In this document: piece after piece, positions 52,069-61,210 of the stretch
How positions within the stretch are numbered: position 1 is the stretch's first letter
Layout of the letters: the number at the start of each line of letters is the position of its first letter
NCBI RefSeq assembly: GCF_000526795.1
Contig: NZ_JAGT01000001.1
Coordinates: forward strand, 1 to 64,000
Length of the DNA: 64,000 nucleotides
Direction of reading: 5' to 3'
Source of the DNA: Ruminococcus flavefaciens AE3010
Lineage (GTDB): Bacteria > Bacillota > Clostridia > Oscillospirales > Ruminococcaceae
The notes under the pieces: model-generated
Databases searched by the model: none
What the model was told of the DNA's origin: nothing
Seen by the model: the letters and a program-made list of their open reading frames with translations, nothing else
Position numbers and translations under genes: made by a program

Positions 52069-53127
52069 ATGAGTTACAAACTGAACAAAAAGCTGGTAAA
52101 TTTAGTGCCCTACGATCCCATAACGGGACACTACGACATACGACTTGACGCTAACGAGAGCTGCTTCAACCTCAACGATGAGCTCAAAGCAAAGATAGGC
52201 AGAAGCATTTCGCAGATAGACTTCAACCGCTATCCCGACTGCCTTGCAAAAGCTCCCACAAAGGCTTTTTCGGAGCTCTACAATATACCCGAGGAGCTTA
52301 TCAGTGCAGGCAACGGCTCCGACGAGCTCATAAGCATTATCGAGGGCTGCTTCTTTGAAGCAGGGGACACTATCGTGAATGTATCCCACGACTTCTCCAT
52401 GTATGAGTTCTACGCACAGCTCTATGAGGTAAATGTGGAGACCTATCAGAAAGAAGCAGACCTTACTATCGACGTTGACAAGCTCATTGCTTTCTGTAAG
52501 GAAAAGGGCGCAAAAGGGCTTATCTTCTCGAACCCCTGCAACCCCACTTCTCTTGGACTGGACAGGGCTGCTGTCAGAAAGATAATCGAGTCACTTGAAG
52601 ATGTGTTGGTTATCCTTGATGAAGCCTACATGGACTTCTGGGATCAGTCAGTACTTTCAGAGGTGGATAATTACAGCAATCTCATTATCCTCAAGACCTG
52701 CTCGAAGGCTATCGGCATGGCTGCTGTAAGATTCGGCTTTGCAGTTGCAAATAAGACTATCACAAATGCTATCCGTGCAGCAAAGTCTCCATACAACAAT
52801 GATACGGTTGCACAGACCATAGTCGCTGATATACTCAGCGAAAAGGAGTACCTGAAAGAGTGCCGCGACATTATAGTTGCCAATACAAAGAAGCTATATG
52901 CTGATATCGCTGCACTTGATAAGAAGTACGGCTGCTTTGAAAAGGTTTACGAGCCATGCACCAACTTCGTATTTATCAAGACAGACGAGTTTGAAAAGAT
53001 ATACAAGTTCATGCTGGACAATTCAATAGCAATAAGAAAGTTCAAGGGCTTTATCCGTATAACAACCGGAAGCGCAGAGGAAAACAAGCGCTTTATGGAA
53101 GTGCTTGAAAAATACTTCAGTAAATAA
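52069..53127 (+). CDS. hisC: Histidinol-phosphate aminotransferase
   Basis: 352 residues, PLP-dependent fold type I. The PLP lysine lies in LKTCSKAIGMAAVRFGFA, with FSNPCNPTSLG and AYMDF before it. Converts imidazole-acetol phosphate to histidinol phosphate. RBS GGAAAGGAT. Typical length. The 63-nt gap to hisD is the largest inside the his operon. Confidence 0.93.
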   Translation: MSYKLNKKLVNLVPYDPITGHYDIRLDANESCFNLNDELKAKIGRSISQIDFNRYPDCLAKAPTKAFSELYNIPEELISAGNGSDELISIIEGCFFEAGDTIVNVSHDFSMYEFYAQLYEVNVETYQKEADLTIDVDKLIAFCKEKGAKGLIFSNPCNPTSLGLDRAAVRKIIESLEDVLVILDEAYMDFWDQSVLSEVDNYSNLIILKTCSKAIGMAAVRFGFAVANKTITNAIRAAKSPYNNDTVAQTIVADILSEKEYLKECRDIIVANTKKLYADIAALDKKYGCFEKVYEPCTNFVFIKTDEFEKIYKFMLDNSIAIRKFKGFIRITTGSAEENKRFMEVLEKYFSK

Positions 53128-53141
53128 AGGAGGCGGCTGCA

Positions 53142-53723
53142 ATGCGCAAGGCTGAAATAGAAAGAGTTACCAAGGAAACTCAGATCAAGATATCCGTATC
53201 TCTTGACGAAAAGGGTAAGGCTGACATCGACACGGGCATTGGGTTTTTCGACCACATGCTCACAGCTCTGTCTGTACACAGCGGTATCAGCATGACTGTC
53301 AAGGTCAGGGGAGACCTGCACGTTGACTGCCACCACACAATCGAGGACACAGGTATCGCTCTGGGACAGGCACTGGGACAGGCTCTCGGTACAAAGGCTG
53401 GCATAGTCCGCTACGGTACGGCTTATATCCCTATGGACGAGTCCCTTGCAATGGCAAGTCTCGACCTGAGCAACAGACCCTTCCTTGTGTTCAACTGCGA
53501 CTTTACAAATCAGAGCTGCGGCGAGTACGACCTCTGCATGACGGAGGAGTTCTTCCGTGCATTTGCGTTCAATTCGGGCATGACCCTGCACATCAATCTG
53601 CTCTATGGCAGCAATGACCACCACAAGGCAGAGGCTGTCTACAAGGCAGTTGCACACGCACTGAAAACAGCCGTTACCGAGAACAAGGACGGCTCAACGC
53701 TCTCCACGAAAGGAGTTCTCTGA
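53142..53723 (+). CDS. hisB: Imidazoleglycerol-phosphate dehydratase
   Basis: 193 residues; the dehydratase only, without the histidinol-phosphatase half found in enteric bacteria. Metal-binding motifs GIGFFDHMLTALSVH, CHHTIEDTGIALGQ and GSNDHHKAEAVYKAVAHAL are all present. Start follows AAAGGAGGCGG. The stop overlaps the hisH start by one base. Confidence 0.97.
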   Translation: MRKAEIERVTKETQIKISVSLDEKGKADIDTGIGFFDHMLTALSVHSGISMTVKVRGDLHVDCHHTIEDTGIALGQALGQALGTKAGIVRYGTAYIPMDESLAMASLDLSNRPFLVFNCDFTNQSCGEYDLCMTEEFFRAFAFNSGMTLHINLLYGSNDHHKAEAVYKAVAHALKTAVTENKDGSTLSTKGVL

Positions 53724-54328
53724 TGATAGCGATAATCGACTACGGCGCAGGAAACATTTTCAGCGTCAAGAATGCACTGGACTACCTTGGACTTGAAAGC
53801 AGGCTTGTCAGCGACAAGGAGTCCGTAAAGGCTGCGGACGCAGTTATACTTCCCGGTGTGGGTGCCTTTCCCGCAGCCATGAAAAAGCTTGAAGCCACAG
53901 GACTTGTGGACACTATCAAGGAGGAAGCCGCAAGAAAGCCTTTCCTCGGCATTTGCCTCGGTATGCAGCTCATATTCGACAAGGGCTACGAGTTCGAGGA
54001 GTGCGACGGTCTGGGACTTATCGGCGGCAGCGTCCGCAAAATGGAAGAGCCCGAGCTTATAATACCTCACATGGGCTGGAACAAGCTTGAAAAGCTCAAT
54101 GATTGTCCGCTTCTTGAAAATGTGGGCGACAACGAGTACGTCTACTTTGTACACAGCTACAAGGCTCACTGCGAGGATAAGGATATAGCCGCTTACGTTG
54201 AGTACGGCGGACGTGTTCCAGCACTTGTTTACGACGGCAAATACGTTTACGGAGCACAGTTCCACCCTGAAAAATCGGGCGAAACAGGACTTAAAATTCT
54301 CCGCAGCTTCGCAGGACTTATCAGGTGA
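53723..54328 (+). CDS. hisH: Imidazole glycerol phosphate synthase, glutaminase subunit
   Basis: 201 residues, class I glutamine amidotransferase. The nucleophile Cys is in FLGICLGMQLIF, with the His and Glu in FHPEKSGETG. It supplies ammonia to HisF; hisF lies 2.4 kb downstream with hisA and other genes between. Overlaps hisB by one base and the next gene by four. Confidence 0.96.
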   Translation: MIAIIDYGAGNIFSVKNALDYLGLESRLVSDKESVKAADAVILPGVGAFPAAMKKLEATGLVDTIKEEAARKPFLGICLGMQLIFDKGYEFEECDGLGLIGGSVRKMEEPELIIPHMGWNKLEKLNDCPLLENVGDNEYVYFVHSYKAHCEDKDIAAYVEYGGRVPALVYDGKYVYGAQFHPEKSGETGLKILRSFAGLIR

Positions 54329-55101
54329 GAAAGCTGATAATTGCAGAGGGGCTGCCTTGCTCCGGTAAGAGCACCACAGCCCGATATATCGCGGAGCAGC
54401 TCGGTATGACCTTCATCGACGAGGGCAGCGGGGCTCACCCTGCGGACTATGAATTCGATGCATATCTTACGGAGAGTGACCTTGGCAGCTTTAACGCTCC
54501 CCAGCGCGAACTTATCGCTGCACAGAGCAAGCGGAAGTCGGGAGGGTATATCGTACCGCTCGGAGCATTCAGCGGCGAACTGTTTGAAAAGCTGCTGAAA
54601 TACAAGATATATGACTTTCTCCCATGGGAGAAAGAGCGACCGATAATGCTTGATAAATGGCGTGATTTCGCGCGGAACTGCAATGTTGGCTTTGTTTTCA
54701 ACTGTGTGCTTTTGCAGAATCCTATGTGCGAGACAATGATGCGCTTTGGCTTTGACGTGACTGTCTCCGAAGCTTATATCCGCGAGATATGCGGCATTAT
54801 CGCTACGCTCTCGCCGTTTGTTGTGTACCTGCGAAACACCGAGGTGTATGACAGCGTGAAGCGAGCGTCCGCAGAGCGTGATGACGACTGGCTCAATGCC
54901 GTTATCGACTATCATTGCAATGGCAAGTACGGCAGATCGCAGGCTCTCAGCGGCTTTGACGGCTACATATCAGCTCTTGAAGAGAGACAGCGCCGCGAGG
55001 TGGAGATACTCCGCGGACTTGACATCGAAAGCATTGTACTCGACAATCCGCAAAAGGACTGGGACAAGGCGTATTCGGACATACTTGCAAAGATAAAGTG
55101 A
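54325..55101 (+). CDS. P-loop kinase-like protein in the his operon
   Basis: 258 residues. Walker A GLPCSGKSTTARYIAEQL at the N terminus, then a helical lid-like region and SPFVVYLRNTEVYDSVKRAS. It resembles nucleoside- or metabolite-kinases of the AAA_33 type without a clear family match. GTG start at 54325 overlaps the hisH stop, so it is translated with the operon. It lies directly before a phosphatase gene. It has no known role in histidine synthesis. Confidence 0.75.
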   Translation: MRKLIIAEGLPCSGKSTTARYIAEQLGMTFIDEGSGAHPADYEFDAYLTESDLGSFNAPQRELIAAQSKRKSGGYIVPLGAFSGELFEKLLKYKIYDFLPWEKERPIMLDKWRDFARNCNVGFVFNCVLLQNPMCETMMRFGFDVTVSEAYIREICGIIATLSPFVVYLRNTEVYDSVKRASAERDDDWLNAVIDYHCNGKYGRSQALSGFDGYISALEERQRREVEILRGLDIESIVLDNPQKDWDKAYSDILAKIK

Positions 55102-55113
55102 GGAAACGTGACG

Positions 55114-55800
55114 ATGGTATATAAGAGCCTGCTTTTATCATCGGCTAATACAAGGGAGCTTGGCGGTTTCAAAACAGCTGACGGCGGAATGACGAAAAAC
55201 TGCGTATTCTGGCGCAGCGATGTTCCTGTAAATCCCACTTCCGATGACGTTGAGAAGCTTATTTCAAATCGCATAACTGCTGTAATAGATATGCGCACGG
55301 AAGCGGAAAGGCTTAAAACTCCAAATACTCTGGCGGATATGGCTGAGTTTGAGTATCATCACTTTCCGATAATTGAGGGAAGCGGTGTTCCCGAAAGCCT
55401 TGAAGCTGTTCCGCTGTCATATATGAGCATAGCCGCGGCAGAAAATATGCCGAAGGTGATGAAAGTCCTTGCGGAAGCAGATAAAGGTGTTCTTTTCCAC
55501 TGTACGGCAGGCAAGGACAGGACGGGCGTTGTAAGTGCAATAATACTAATGGCTTGCGGAGCTGACCGTGATGACATAGTCAGTGACTACGTTGTCAGCC
55601 GCGAGTACAACAAGGAGAAGTTGAAAGCTTTTCTGGCGGCACACCCCGATGTGGACAAAAATATCGTGCTTGCAAATGAGAAGAGCATGAATGTCTTCAT
55701 TGAACTGTTCACAGAGCGCTTCGGCAATGTTGAAAGCTATTTTGAAGCTATCGGATTATCGGCTGAGTATGCCGATATGATACGAAATAAACTTATTTAA
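55114..55800 (+). CDS. Protein-tyrosine-phosphatase-like enzyme in the his operon
   Basis: 228 residues with the cysteine phosphatase motif FHCTAGKDRTGVV (CX5R) and the N-terminal SANTRELGGF characteristic of the Y_phosphatase3 family. ATG 55114 is preferred over GTG 55108 for its 9-nt spacing from TGAGGA. Substrates could be phosphotyrosine, phosphoinositides or a metabolite. Next to a kinase-like gene. The histidinol-phosphatase step is not covered by a recognisable HisN or PHP-type gene in this window, but evidence that this enzyme fills it is lacking. Confidence 0.8.
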   Translation: MVYKSLLLSSANTRELGGFKTADGGMTKNCVFWRSDVPVNPTSDDVEKLISNRITAVIDMRTEAERLKTPNTLADMAEFEYHHFPIIEGSGVPESLEAVPLSYMSIAAAENMPKVMKVLAEADKGVLFHCTAGKDRTGVVSAIILMACGADRDDIVSDYVVSREYNKEKLKAFLAAHPDVDKNIVLANEKSMNVFIELFTERFGNVESYFEAIGLSAEYADMIRNKLI

Positions 55801-55811
55801 GGAGAATAAAA

Positions 55812-56537
55812 ATGATAATTTTCCCCGCAATAGATATTAAAGACGGCAACTGCGTCCGACTGTTCAAGGGCGACTTTTCCACTGTTGAAAAGGTGGCAAG
55901 TGATTACCTCGAGACTGCAAAGAGCTTTGAAGCAGCAGGCGCTCAGTGGATACACATGGTAGACCTTGACGGTGCCAAGGAGGGCAGACCTGTCAACACA
56001 AAGATATACACGGACGTTGCCGAAAAGACTAACTTAAAGGTAGAGCTGGGCGGCGGTATCCGCAGCATACAGACCATTCAGGAGTACCTTGACATGGGTA
56101 TCACAAGAGTTATCCTCGGCTCCGTAGCGCTGAAAAATCCCAAGCTTGTCCGCGAAGCCGTTGAGAAGTTCGGCAGCGAAAAGATAGTAGTTGGGATAGA
56201 CGCAATGAATGAAATGGTGGCTACAGAGGGCTGGCTGGAAAGCTCCGACGTACACTACATCGACCTTGCAGACAAAATGATAGAAGCGGGAGTGAAGTAC
56301 TTCATCTTCACGGACATTTCCAAGGACGGCACTCTCTCGGGCGTAAACCGCGTTCAGCTGAAAAAGCTGGCTGACGCCACCGAGGGCAGAGCTAATATTG
56401 TTGCAAGCGGCGGAGTTCACACCATGGAGGACATCATCGCCTGCAAGGAAATGGGACTTTACGGCACAATATGCGGAAAATCAATATATAAGGGCACTCT
56501 GGATCTCAGAGAAGCCGTTGAATATGCGGAGAAATAA
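55812..56537 (+). CDS. hisA: ProFAR isomerase HisA
   Basis: 241 residues, TIM barrel; isomerises ProFAR to PRFAR. It has FPAIDIKDGNCVRL with the catalytic Asp, KVELGGGIRS and YFIFTDISKDGTLSG. RBS AAGGAG. Similar in sequence and fold to HisF encoded 0.2 kb downstream, from an ancient duplication. Confidence 0.96.
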   Translation: MIIFPAIDIKDGNCVRLFKGDFSTVEKVASDYLETAKSFEAAGAQWIHMVDLDGAKEGRPVNTKIYTDVAEKTNLKVELGGGIRSIQTIQEYLDMGITRVILGSVALKNPKLVREAVEKFGSEKIVVGIDAMNEMVATEGWLESSDVHYIDLADKMIEAGVKYFIFTDISKDGTLSGVNRVQLKKLADATEGRANIVASGGVHTMEDIIACKEMGLYGTICGKSIYKGTLDLREAVEYAEK

Positions 56538-56538
56538 T

Positions 56539-56742
56539 ATGAACGATGTAAAACCTACTAAGGCATGGATAATATCATTGCTGGTGGGCAGTATATGTTC
56601 CCTTATCATTATTTTTTCCAAGATAATCGGCATAGACCTGCCTGATTTTCTGAGGAGGATATTGGGCATAGCAGTTCTTATAGCACTGCCTGTCATGGTA
56701 TTTTCATCAATAAGGATGTACAAAGAAGCAAAGAACGGATAA
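56539..56742 (+). CDS. Small two-helix membrane protein
   Basis: 67 residues starting MNDVKPTKAWIISLLVGSIC. Two hydrophobic helices (about 9-28 and 38-56), then a short basic tail (YKEAKNG). It begins 2 nt after the hisA stop and has no strong ribosome site, with GGAGAAATA overlapping. Fits between hisA and hisF. No family recognised; a real gene is likely but not certain. Confidence 0.55.
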   Translation: MNDVKPTKAWIISLLVGSICSLIIIFSKIIGIDLPDFLRRILGIAVLIALPVMVFSSIRMYKEAKNG

Positions 56743-56757
56743 AAAGGAAGTGAAGCA

Positions 56758-57513
56758 ATGCTTGCAAAGAGAATAATACCTTGTCTTGACGTGCGTAACG
56801 GTAAGGTAGTAAAGGGTGTAAATTTTGAGGGAGTCCGTGATGTGGGCGACCCTGTGGAGTGTGCCGAGGAGTACAACAAGCAGGGAGCTGATGAGATAGT
56901 TTTCTACGATATCACGGCTTCATTTGAGGGAAGAGGAGTTTTCCTCGACGTTGTAAGAGATACGGCAAAAAAGGTATTCGTACCACTTACAGTAGGCGGC
57001 GGCATAAAGACCGTTGACGATATACGTGAGGCTCTCAGAGCAGGTGCGGACAAGGTTTCCGTAAACTCTCAGGCTGTTCAGAATCCTCAGCTCATCAAGG
57101 ACGGCGCTGACATTTTCGGCAGCCAGTGTATCTGCGTAGGTATCGACGCCAAGAAGATAGCCGACAACAAGTGGACTGTCTATATAAACGGCGGACGCAA
57201 GGATATGGGCATAGACCTTATCGACTGGGTACACACCATAGAAAAGCTTGGAGCAGGCGAGATATGCCTTAACTCCATAGACGCCGACGGCACCAAGGAG
57301 GGCTTTGACATACCCATGCTGAAGGCTGTATGCGACAACTGCTCAATACCTGTTATCGCCAGCGGCGGAGCAGGAAAGATAAACGATTTCTATGAGGTGT
57401 TTGAAAAGACAGGAGCTACCGCAGCACTTGCGGCTTCGCTTTTCCACTTCAAGGAGCTCACCGTGGGCGAGGTCAAGGACTACTGCCGCGGCAAGGGCGT
57501 TATCGTGAGGTAA
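56758..57513 (+). CDS. hisF: Imidazole glycerol phosphate synthase, cyclase subunit
   Basis: 251 residues, TIM barrel; uses ammonia from HisH to form IGP and AICAR. Starts [20 protein letters not shown], with [10 protein letters not shown] and [14 protein letters not shown], the catalytic Asp residues. RBS AAGGAAGTG. The next gene begins 3 nt after its stop. Confidence 0.97.
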   Translation: MLAKRIIPCLDVRNGKVVKGVNFEGVRDVGDPVECAEEYNKQGADEIVFYDITASFEGRGVFLDVVRDTAKKVFVPLTVGGGIKTVDDIREALRAGADKVSVNSQAVQNPQLIKDGADIFGSQCICVGIDAKKIADNKWTVYINGGRKDMGIDLIDWVHTIEKLGAGEICLNSIDADGTKEGFDIPMLKAVCDNCSIPVIASGGAGKINDFYEVFEKTGATAALAASLFHFKELTVGEVKDYCRGKGVIVR

Positions 57514-57516
57514 GTT

Positions 57517-57924
57517 ATGGACAAGATATGGGAGGAAATGTATGCGGCGGCAAAGGCTGTTCTAAATCCTCGCCGCATATCCGATTATGTAACAGCAGGC
57601 GAGGTCTCGGCAGCTGTGCTCAGTAAGTCGGGAAAGATATATACGGGAGTATGTATCGATACCTGTTCTACGCTGGGAATATGTGCGGAGAGAAACGCCA
57701 TATTCAACATGATAACCAATGGCGAACAGGAGATAGACAAGGTGCTGTGCATATCGCCAAGAGAAGGCAAAGGCGCTCCCTGCGGAGCCTGCCGCGAGCT
57801 TATGGTACAGCTCATGCCCACAAGCTACAAGGACATCGAGATAATGCTGGACTACAGCAAGGGCAAGGTAATAACTCTCGGTGAGATAACTCCCGAATGG
57901 TGGATAGACTATGATAGAGTATAA
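57517..57924 (+). CDS. Cytidine deaminase-like protein
   Basis: 135 residues of the cytidine/blasticidin deaminase fold. Zinc ligands are Cys in GICAERNAIF (CAE motif) and the pair PCGAC. The Glu (CAE) is the proton shuttle. It fits small bacterial CDA-like enzymes that deaminate nucleosides or related bases, but the length and N terminus do not match standard tetrameric Cdd exactly. It sits 3 nt after hisF and overlaps the next gene by 14 nt. Confidence 0.8.
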   Translation: MDKIWEEMYAAAKAVLNPRRISDYVTAGEVSAAVLSKSGKIYTGVCIDTCSTLGICAERNAIFNMITNGEQEIDKVLCISPREGKGAPCGACRELMVQLMPTSYKDIEIMLDYSKGKVITLGEITPEWWIDYDRV

Positions 57925-58312
57925 GGATATAAAAGATTTTACGGCAAAAGAGCTTGAAAGACTGTTCCTGTCCGTTGAGTGGTCGTCGGGACATTTCCCC
58001 GAAAAGCTCAAGATCGCAATGGAAAACTTCAAAACTGTCTACAGCGCATGGGACGGTGACAAGCTCATCGGTATGATATGCGCAATGGACGACGGCATAA
58101 TGAACGCCTATGTTCATTATCTTCTCGTTGACCCCGAGTATCACGGACTTACCGTGGGACGCACTCTTGTGGACATGATCAAGGAGCATTACAGGGATTA
58201 TCTGCGCATTGCTGTCATTGCTTACAATGACGAGCTGCATTTCTACAGGAACTGCGGCTTTAAGGAGGCAGATGATGCTTCTCCCATGTTTATAACATCT
58301 TTGTGGACTTGA
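57911..58312 (+). CDS. GNAT family acetyltransferase
   Basis: 133 residues with VDPEYHGLTVGRTLVDMI as the acetyl-CoA motif and ELHFYRNCGFKEADDASPMF as motif B. ATG 57911 overlaps the deaminase gene by 14 nt. Inside the his operon. Substrate unknown. Confidence 0.82.
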   Translation: MIEYKDIKDFTAKELERLFLSVEWSSGHFPEKLKIAMENFKTVYSAWDGDKLIGMICAMDDGIMNAYVHYLLVDPEYHGLTVGRTLVDMIKEHYRDYLRIAVIAYNDELHFYRNCGFKEADDASPMFITSLWT

Positions 58313-58322
58313 GGTGACGGCT

Positions 58323-58703
58323 ATGCTTTGGTTTTTTCTTATACTTGATATCATATTCTCGGCAGCTGCCCTGTTTGGCGGATACTATATGAAGTTCTGT
58401 GCTCCCAAGGACAATGATATGAAAATGGGAGTGCTCACGGAGAGTGCCAAGAAGAGCAGGGACACATGGGAATATGCCAACAAAGCCTGCGGCAAAGGCT
58501 GGATAGCAGGCGGCATAGCAGGTCTTGTGCTATCTGCGGCAGCTACGGAAACAGCGTTTTTTGCCAGTGAGAAGGTCGCTTCCATAGTCGGTGCAGCTGC
58601 TGCCGTTATCATCGTTATTATAATGAGCTGCTCGGCAACAACGACCATTATGGGACTTAAAAGTAAATTCGATAAAGACGGAAAGCCTGTGGAAAAGGAG
58701 TAA
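58323..58703 (+). CDS. SdpI/YfhL-like membrane protein
   Basis: 126 residues with helices at about 1-20, 60-80 and 84-103 and the cytoplasmic segment [22 protein letters not shown], which resembles the SdpI/YfhL family signature. Such proteins can give immunity to secreted toxins, though that role is not shown here. GAGGTGA sits 5 nt before ATG 58323. Two bases before hisI. Confidence 0.65.
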   Translation: MLWFFLILDIIFSAAALFGGYYMKFCAPKDNDMKMGVLTESAKKSRDTWEYANKACGKGWIAGGIAGLVLSAAATETAFFASEKVASIVGAAAAVIIVIIMSCSATTTIMGLKSKFDKDGKPVEKE

Positions 58704-58705
58704 AT

Positions 58706-59056
58706 ATGATAAAGATAGACATTAACGACCTTGACAAATTCTTCGTAAAGGGAGAGCTTATCCCTGCGATCTGCTACGAGGTCAACACGAAAACAGTTCT
58801 TATGCTTGCCTATATGAACAAGGAGAGCCTGAAAAAGACTCTGGAAACAGGCTATACATGGTTCTGGAGCCGTTCCCGTCAGGAGTACTGGAACAAGGGG
58901 GCTACTTCGGGACACTTACAGAAGGTGGTATCCATATACGGAGACTGCGACAATGACACACTGCTTGTAAATGTTGAGCAGACGGGAGTTGCCTGTCACA
59001 CAGGAAGCTACAGCTGCTTTTTCAACGAAATATATAATAATGAGGAGAATGAATAA
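58706..59056 (+). CDS. hisI: Phosphoribosyl-AMP cyclohydrolase
   Basis: 116 residues; opens the purine ring of PR-AMP. Motifs [19 protein letters not shown] and [20 protein letters not shown] carry the zinc-binding Cys residues. In this organism it is separate from hisE, which overlaps its stop by one base. Confidence 0.96.
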   Translation: MIKIDINDLDKFFVKGELIPAICYEVNTKTVLMLAYMNKESLKKTLETGYTWFWSRSRQEYWNKGATSGHLQKVVSIYGDCDNDTLLVNVEQTGVACHTGSYSCFFNEIYNNEENE

Positions 59057-59394
59057 TGACAGTATATCAGGAAATATTTGAGGTCATCAAGGAGAGGAAG
59101 AAGCAGTTCGAGAACGGTACTGCTGCTGAGAATTCCTACACCTGCTATCTTTTTGAAAAGGGCGTTGACAAGATCTGCAAAAAGGTGGGCGAGGAAGCTA
59201 CCGAGACAGTTATCGCTGCAAAGAACGGTGACAACGACGAGCTAATGAACGAGATCAACGACCTGCTCTATCACGTAATGGTGCTCTGCGCAAATCAGGG
59301 ACTTGACTGGTCTGACGTTGAGAAAGTACTCGGCGAGAGAAACGAGAAGATCGGCAACCTCAAGAAGTTCCACGAGGTAGACAAGAATACATGA
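59056..59394 (+). CDS. hisE: Phosphoribosyl-ATP pyrophosphatase
   Basis: 112 residues, MazG-like helical fold: NSYTCYLFEKGVDKICKKVGEEATETVIAAK and the ELMNEINDLLYHVMVL acidic helix. Hydrolyses PR-ATP to PR-AMP, the step before HisI. Last gene of the operon; a terminator follows. Confidence 0.96.
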   Translation: MTVYQEIFEVIKERKKQFENGTAAENSYTCYLFEKGVDKICKKVGEEATETVIAAKNGDNDELMNEINDLLYHVMVLCANQGLDWSDVEKVLGERNEKIGNLKKFHEVDKNT

Positions 59395-59396
59395 TA

Positions 59397-59432
59397 AAAA
59401 GCCTGAGAGTATCAACTCTCAGGCTTTGTTTT
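59397..59432. terminator. Bidirectional terminator after hisE
   Basis: AAGCCTGAGAGT with ACTCTCAGGCTT and tracts on both strands; shared by hisE and the convergent SGNH gene. Confidence 0.88.
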
Positions 59433-60333
59433 ATCCTCCAAGACGCTTTTTGAAATCCGTTGTATCAAGGAAATCGAACAGCGCGGTTAGTATGTCATTG
59501 TAGCACGGAATATAGATGTGCATGCCGTCACCGGAGGTATAGTCCTCGCGGAGATCAAGGTCCTTATCGCAGACCACCGAATATGTGTCAAAGTAGACTA
59601 CCTGCGGGGAGTCCATATCCTTGACCATTTTTTCAAGAGCAGCATTGTACTCGCGGATAATATTGTTTTTTACGATCTTACAGTATGAGCACACAGGGGT
59701 TATTCCCGCAACAACGATATTTATATCGGGCATACGCTTTATTATCTCATTGATGACTTCGCGGTAGCGCTCCACATAGGGATCGGGATAATTCAGGTTC
59801 ACATCGTTCATTCCCACCGAGATATAAAGCAGTCTCGGACGAATTTCCTCTATGGAGTCCACCATGCCCAGCTCGCCGTTTCCGTGGTCAAAGGTGAAAT
59901 AATCCAGATTCCACATGGATACGGAATCGCCTGCGATGCTGTGCATTTTCGGGACGAAGCCGTAATAGCAGAAGCCAAGCGCAAGGGAGTCTCCCGCAAC
60001 AGCAAGCCTGTCCTGATAGAAAGCGCTGTTGGGAGAAGTGCCTGCATAGCGGTCAGGCTGTATGACCTCATAGGGTGAAGTAGTAGTTGCAGCGGTTGTG
60101 GTAACGGTCGTGGCAGTTGTAGTCGCAGTGCGGGTAGTCACGGGGCAGGTGGTCAGCTCATCGTTTACCATTTCGACAGCAGCGCTGACGGCGGCAACAG
60201 CAAATTTGCCTGCCGTTTCGGAGTCACCGTTCTGACCGAAAGAAGAGGTTAGCGAAAAGGTGAGAATTGCCGACAGAAATATCAGCATACCTGGCACAGG
60301 ACTTTTCAGCAGACCGATTATTTTATGTTTCAT
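59431..60333 (-). CDS. SGNH/GDSL hydrolase with Thr-rich linker
   Basis: 300 residues. An N-terminal signal or anchor (8-33), a Thr-rich linker (about 59-87), and an SGNH lipase-type domain with Ser116 (AVAGDSLALG), Asn176 (SVGMNDVN) and Asp269/His272 (GDGMH), the triad of carbohydrate esterases and lysophospholipases. Start 60331-60333 with AGGAAGTG; a longer upstream start lacks a site. No dockerin is present, unlike the other Thr-linker proteins here. Probably a surface esterase, but substrate unknown. Confidence 0.82.
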   Translation of the reverse strand: MKHKIIGLLKSPVPGMLIFLSAILTFSLTSSFGQNGDSETAGKFAVAAVSAAVEMVNDELTTCPVTTRTATTTATTVTTTAATTTSPYEVIQPDRYAGTSPNSAFYQDRLAVAGDSLALGFCYYGFVPKMHSIAGDSVSMWNLDYFTFDHGNGELGMVDSIEEIRPRLLYISVGMNDVNLNYPDPYVERYREVINEIIKRMPDINIVVAGITPVCSYCKIVKNNIIREYNAALEKMVKDMDSPQVVYFDTYSVVCDKDLDLREDYTSGDGMHIYIPCYNDILTALFDFLDTTDFKKRLGG

Positions 60334-60463
60334 AGTCAACACTTCCTGTTTGACGCGGTGTTTCACAGTAAATGTGCCTCAGAAAGGCACACTTATATTT
60401 TACCATATTTTTCCATGATTGTAAAGCGCAAATGAAAAACTGTCAGAAAAAGTATATGTGATA

Positions 60464-60492
60464 TTGACATTTACAGCGCATAAGAGTATAAT
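60464..60492 (+). promoter_or_regulatory. Promoter of the beta-helix/lipoprotein pair
   Basis: TTGACA (60464-60469), 17-bp spacer, TATAAT (60487-60492), start near 60499. Confidence 0.85.
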
Positions 60493-60533
60493 TATTATAT
60501 CTGTAATTTAATGTGAAACAGGAGACTGATAAA

Positions 60534-61199
60534 ATGGAAAATGTAAAGATAAACGAGCTTTATGACCTTTCTCATACAGCTGCAAAGGATTACCTCGGCA
60601 AGTTCACATATCCGTGGGAAGCTCTCAAGGGTATCAGCGAGTTTATAATCACACTGGGAAAGACTCTCAGTGCGGACGAGTATGACAATCCCTCTGAAAA
60701 CGTGTGGGTACACAAGACTGCAAAGGTATTCTCAACAGCATATCTCGGAGCTCCCTGCATTATCGGAGCAAATACAGAGGTTCGTCACGGTGCATTCATC
60801 AGAGGCAGTGCTCTGGTAGGTGAGAACTGCGTTGTGGGCAACTCCGTGGAGCTGAAAAACGTTATCCTTTTCGACAACGTGCAGACACCACACTATAACT
60901 ATGTGGGCGACAGTATCCTTGGCTACAAGTCTCACATGGGCGCAGGCTCTATCACTTCCAATGTAAAGTCCGACAAAACCAATGTAGTCGTAAAGTCGGG
61001 CGATGAGCGCATTGAGACAGGCATCAAGAAGATAGGCGCTATGCTGGGCGACTGCGTTGAGGTAGGCTGCAACAGCGTACTCAACCCCGGTACCGTTATT
61101 GGCAGAAATTCCAATATCTACCCCACAAGCTGCGTAAGAGGAGTTATACCCTCGGACAGCATTTACAAAACAGGCGGAGTTATAGTTCATAAGCAGTGA
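60534..61199 (+). CDS. Left-handed beta-helix (GlmU/UDP-GlcNAc pyrophosphorylase-like) protein
   Basis: 221 residues. After about 60 residues of N-terminal domain there are hexapeptide repeats with the layout of bacterial acyl/nucleotidyl transferases (VWVHKTAKVFSTAYLGAPCIIG, then VRHGAFIRGSALVGENCVVG) and a long loop before VLNPGTVIGRNSNIYP. Proteins of this shape are often annotated UDP-N-acetylglucosamine pyrophosphorylase, but the catalytic N-terminal domain of GlmU is absent. ATG 60534 follows AGGAGA. It precedes a lipoprotein gene by 11 nt. Activity uncertain. Confidence 0.75.
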   Translation: MENVKINELYDLSHTAAKDYLGKFTYPWEALKGISEFIITLGKTLSADEYDNPSENVWVHKTAKVFSTAYLGAPCIIGANTEVRHGAFIRGSALVGENCVVGNSVELKNVILFDNVQTPHYNYVGDSILGYKSHMGAGSITSNVKSDKTNVVVKSGDERIETGIKKIGAMLGDCVEVGCNSVLNPGTVIGRNSNIYPTSCVRGVIPSDSIYKTGGVIVHKQ

Positions 61200-61210
61200 G
61201 GTGAGCCGCC

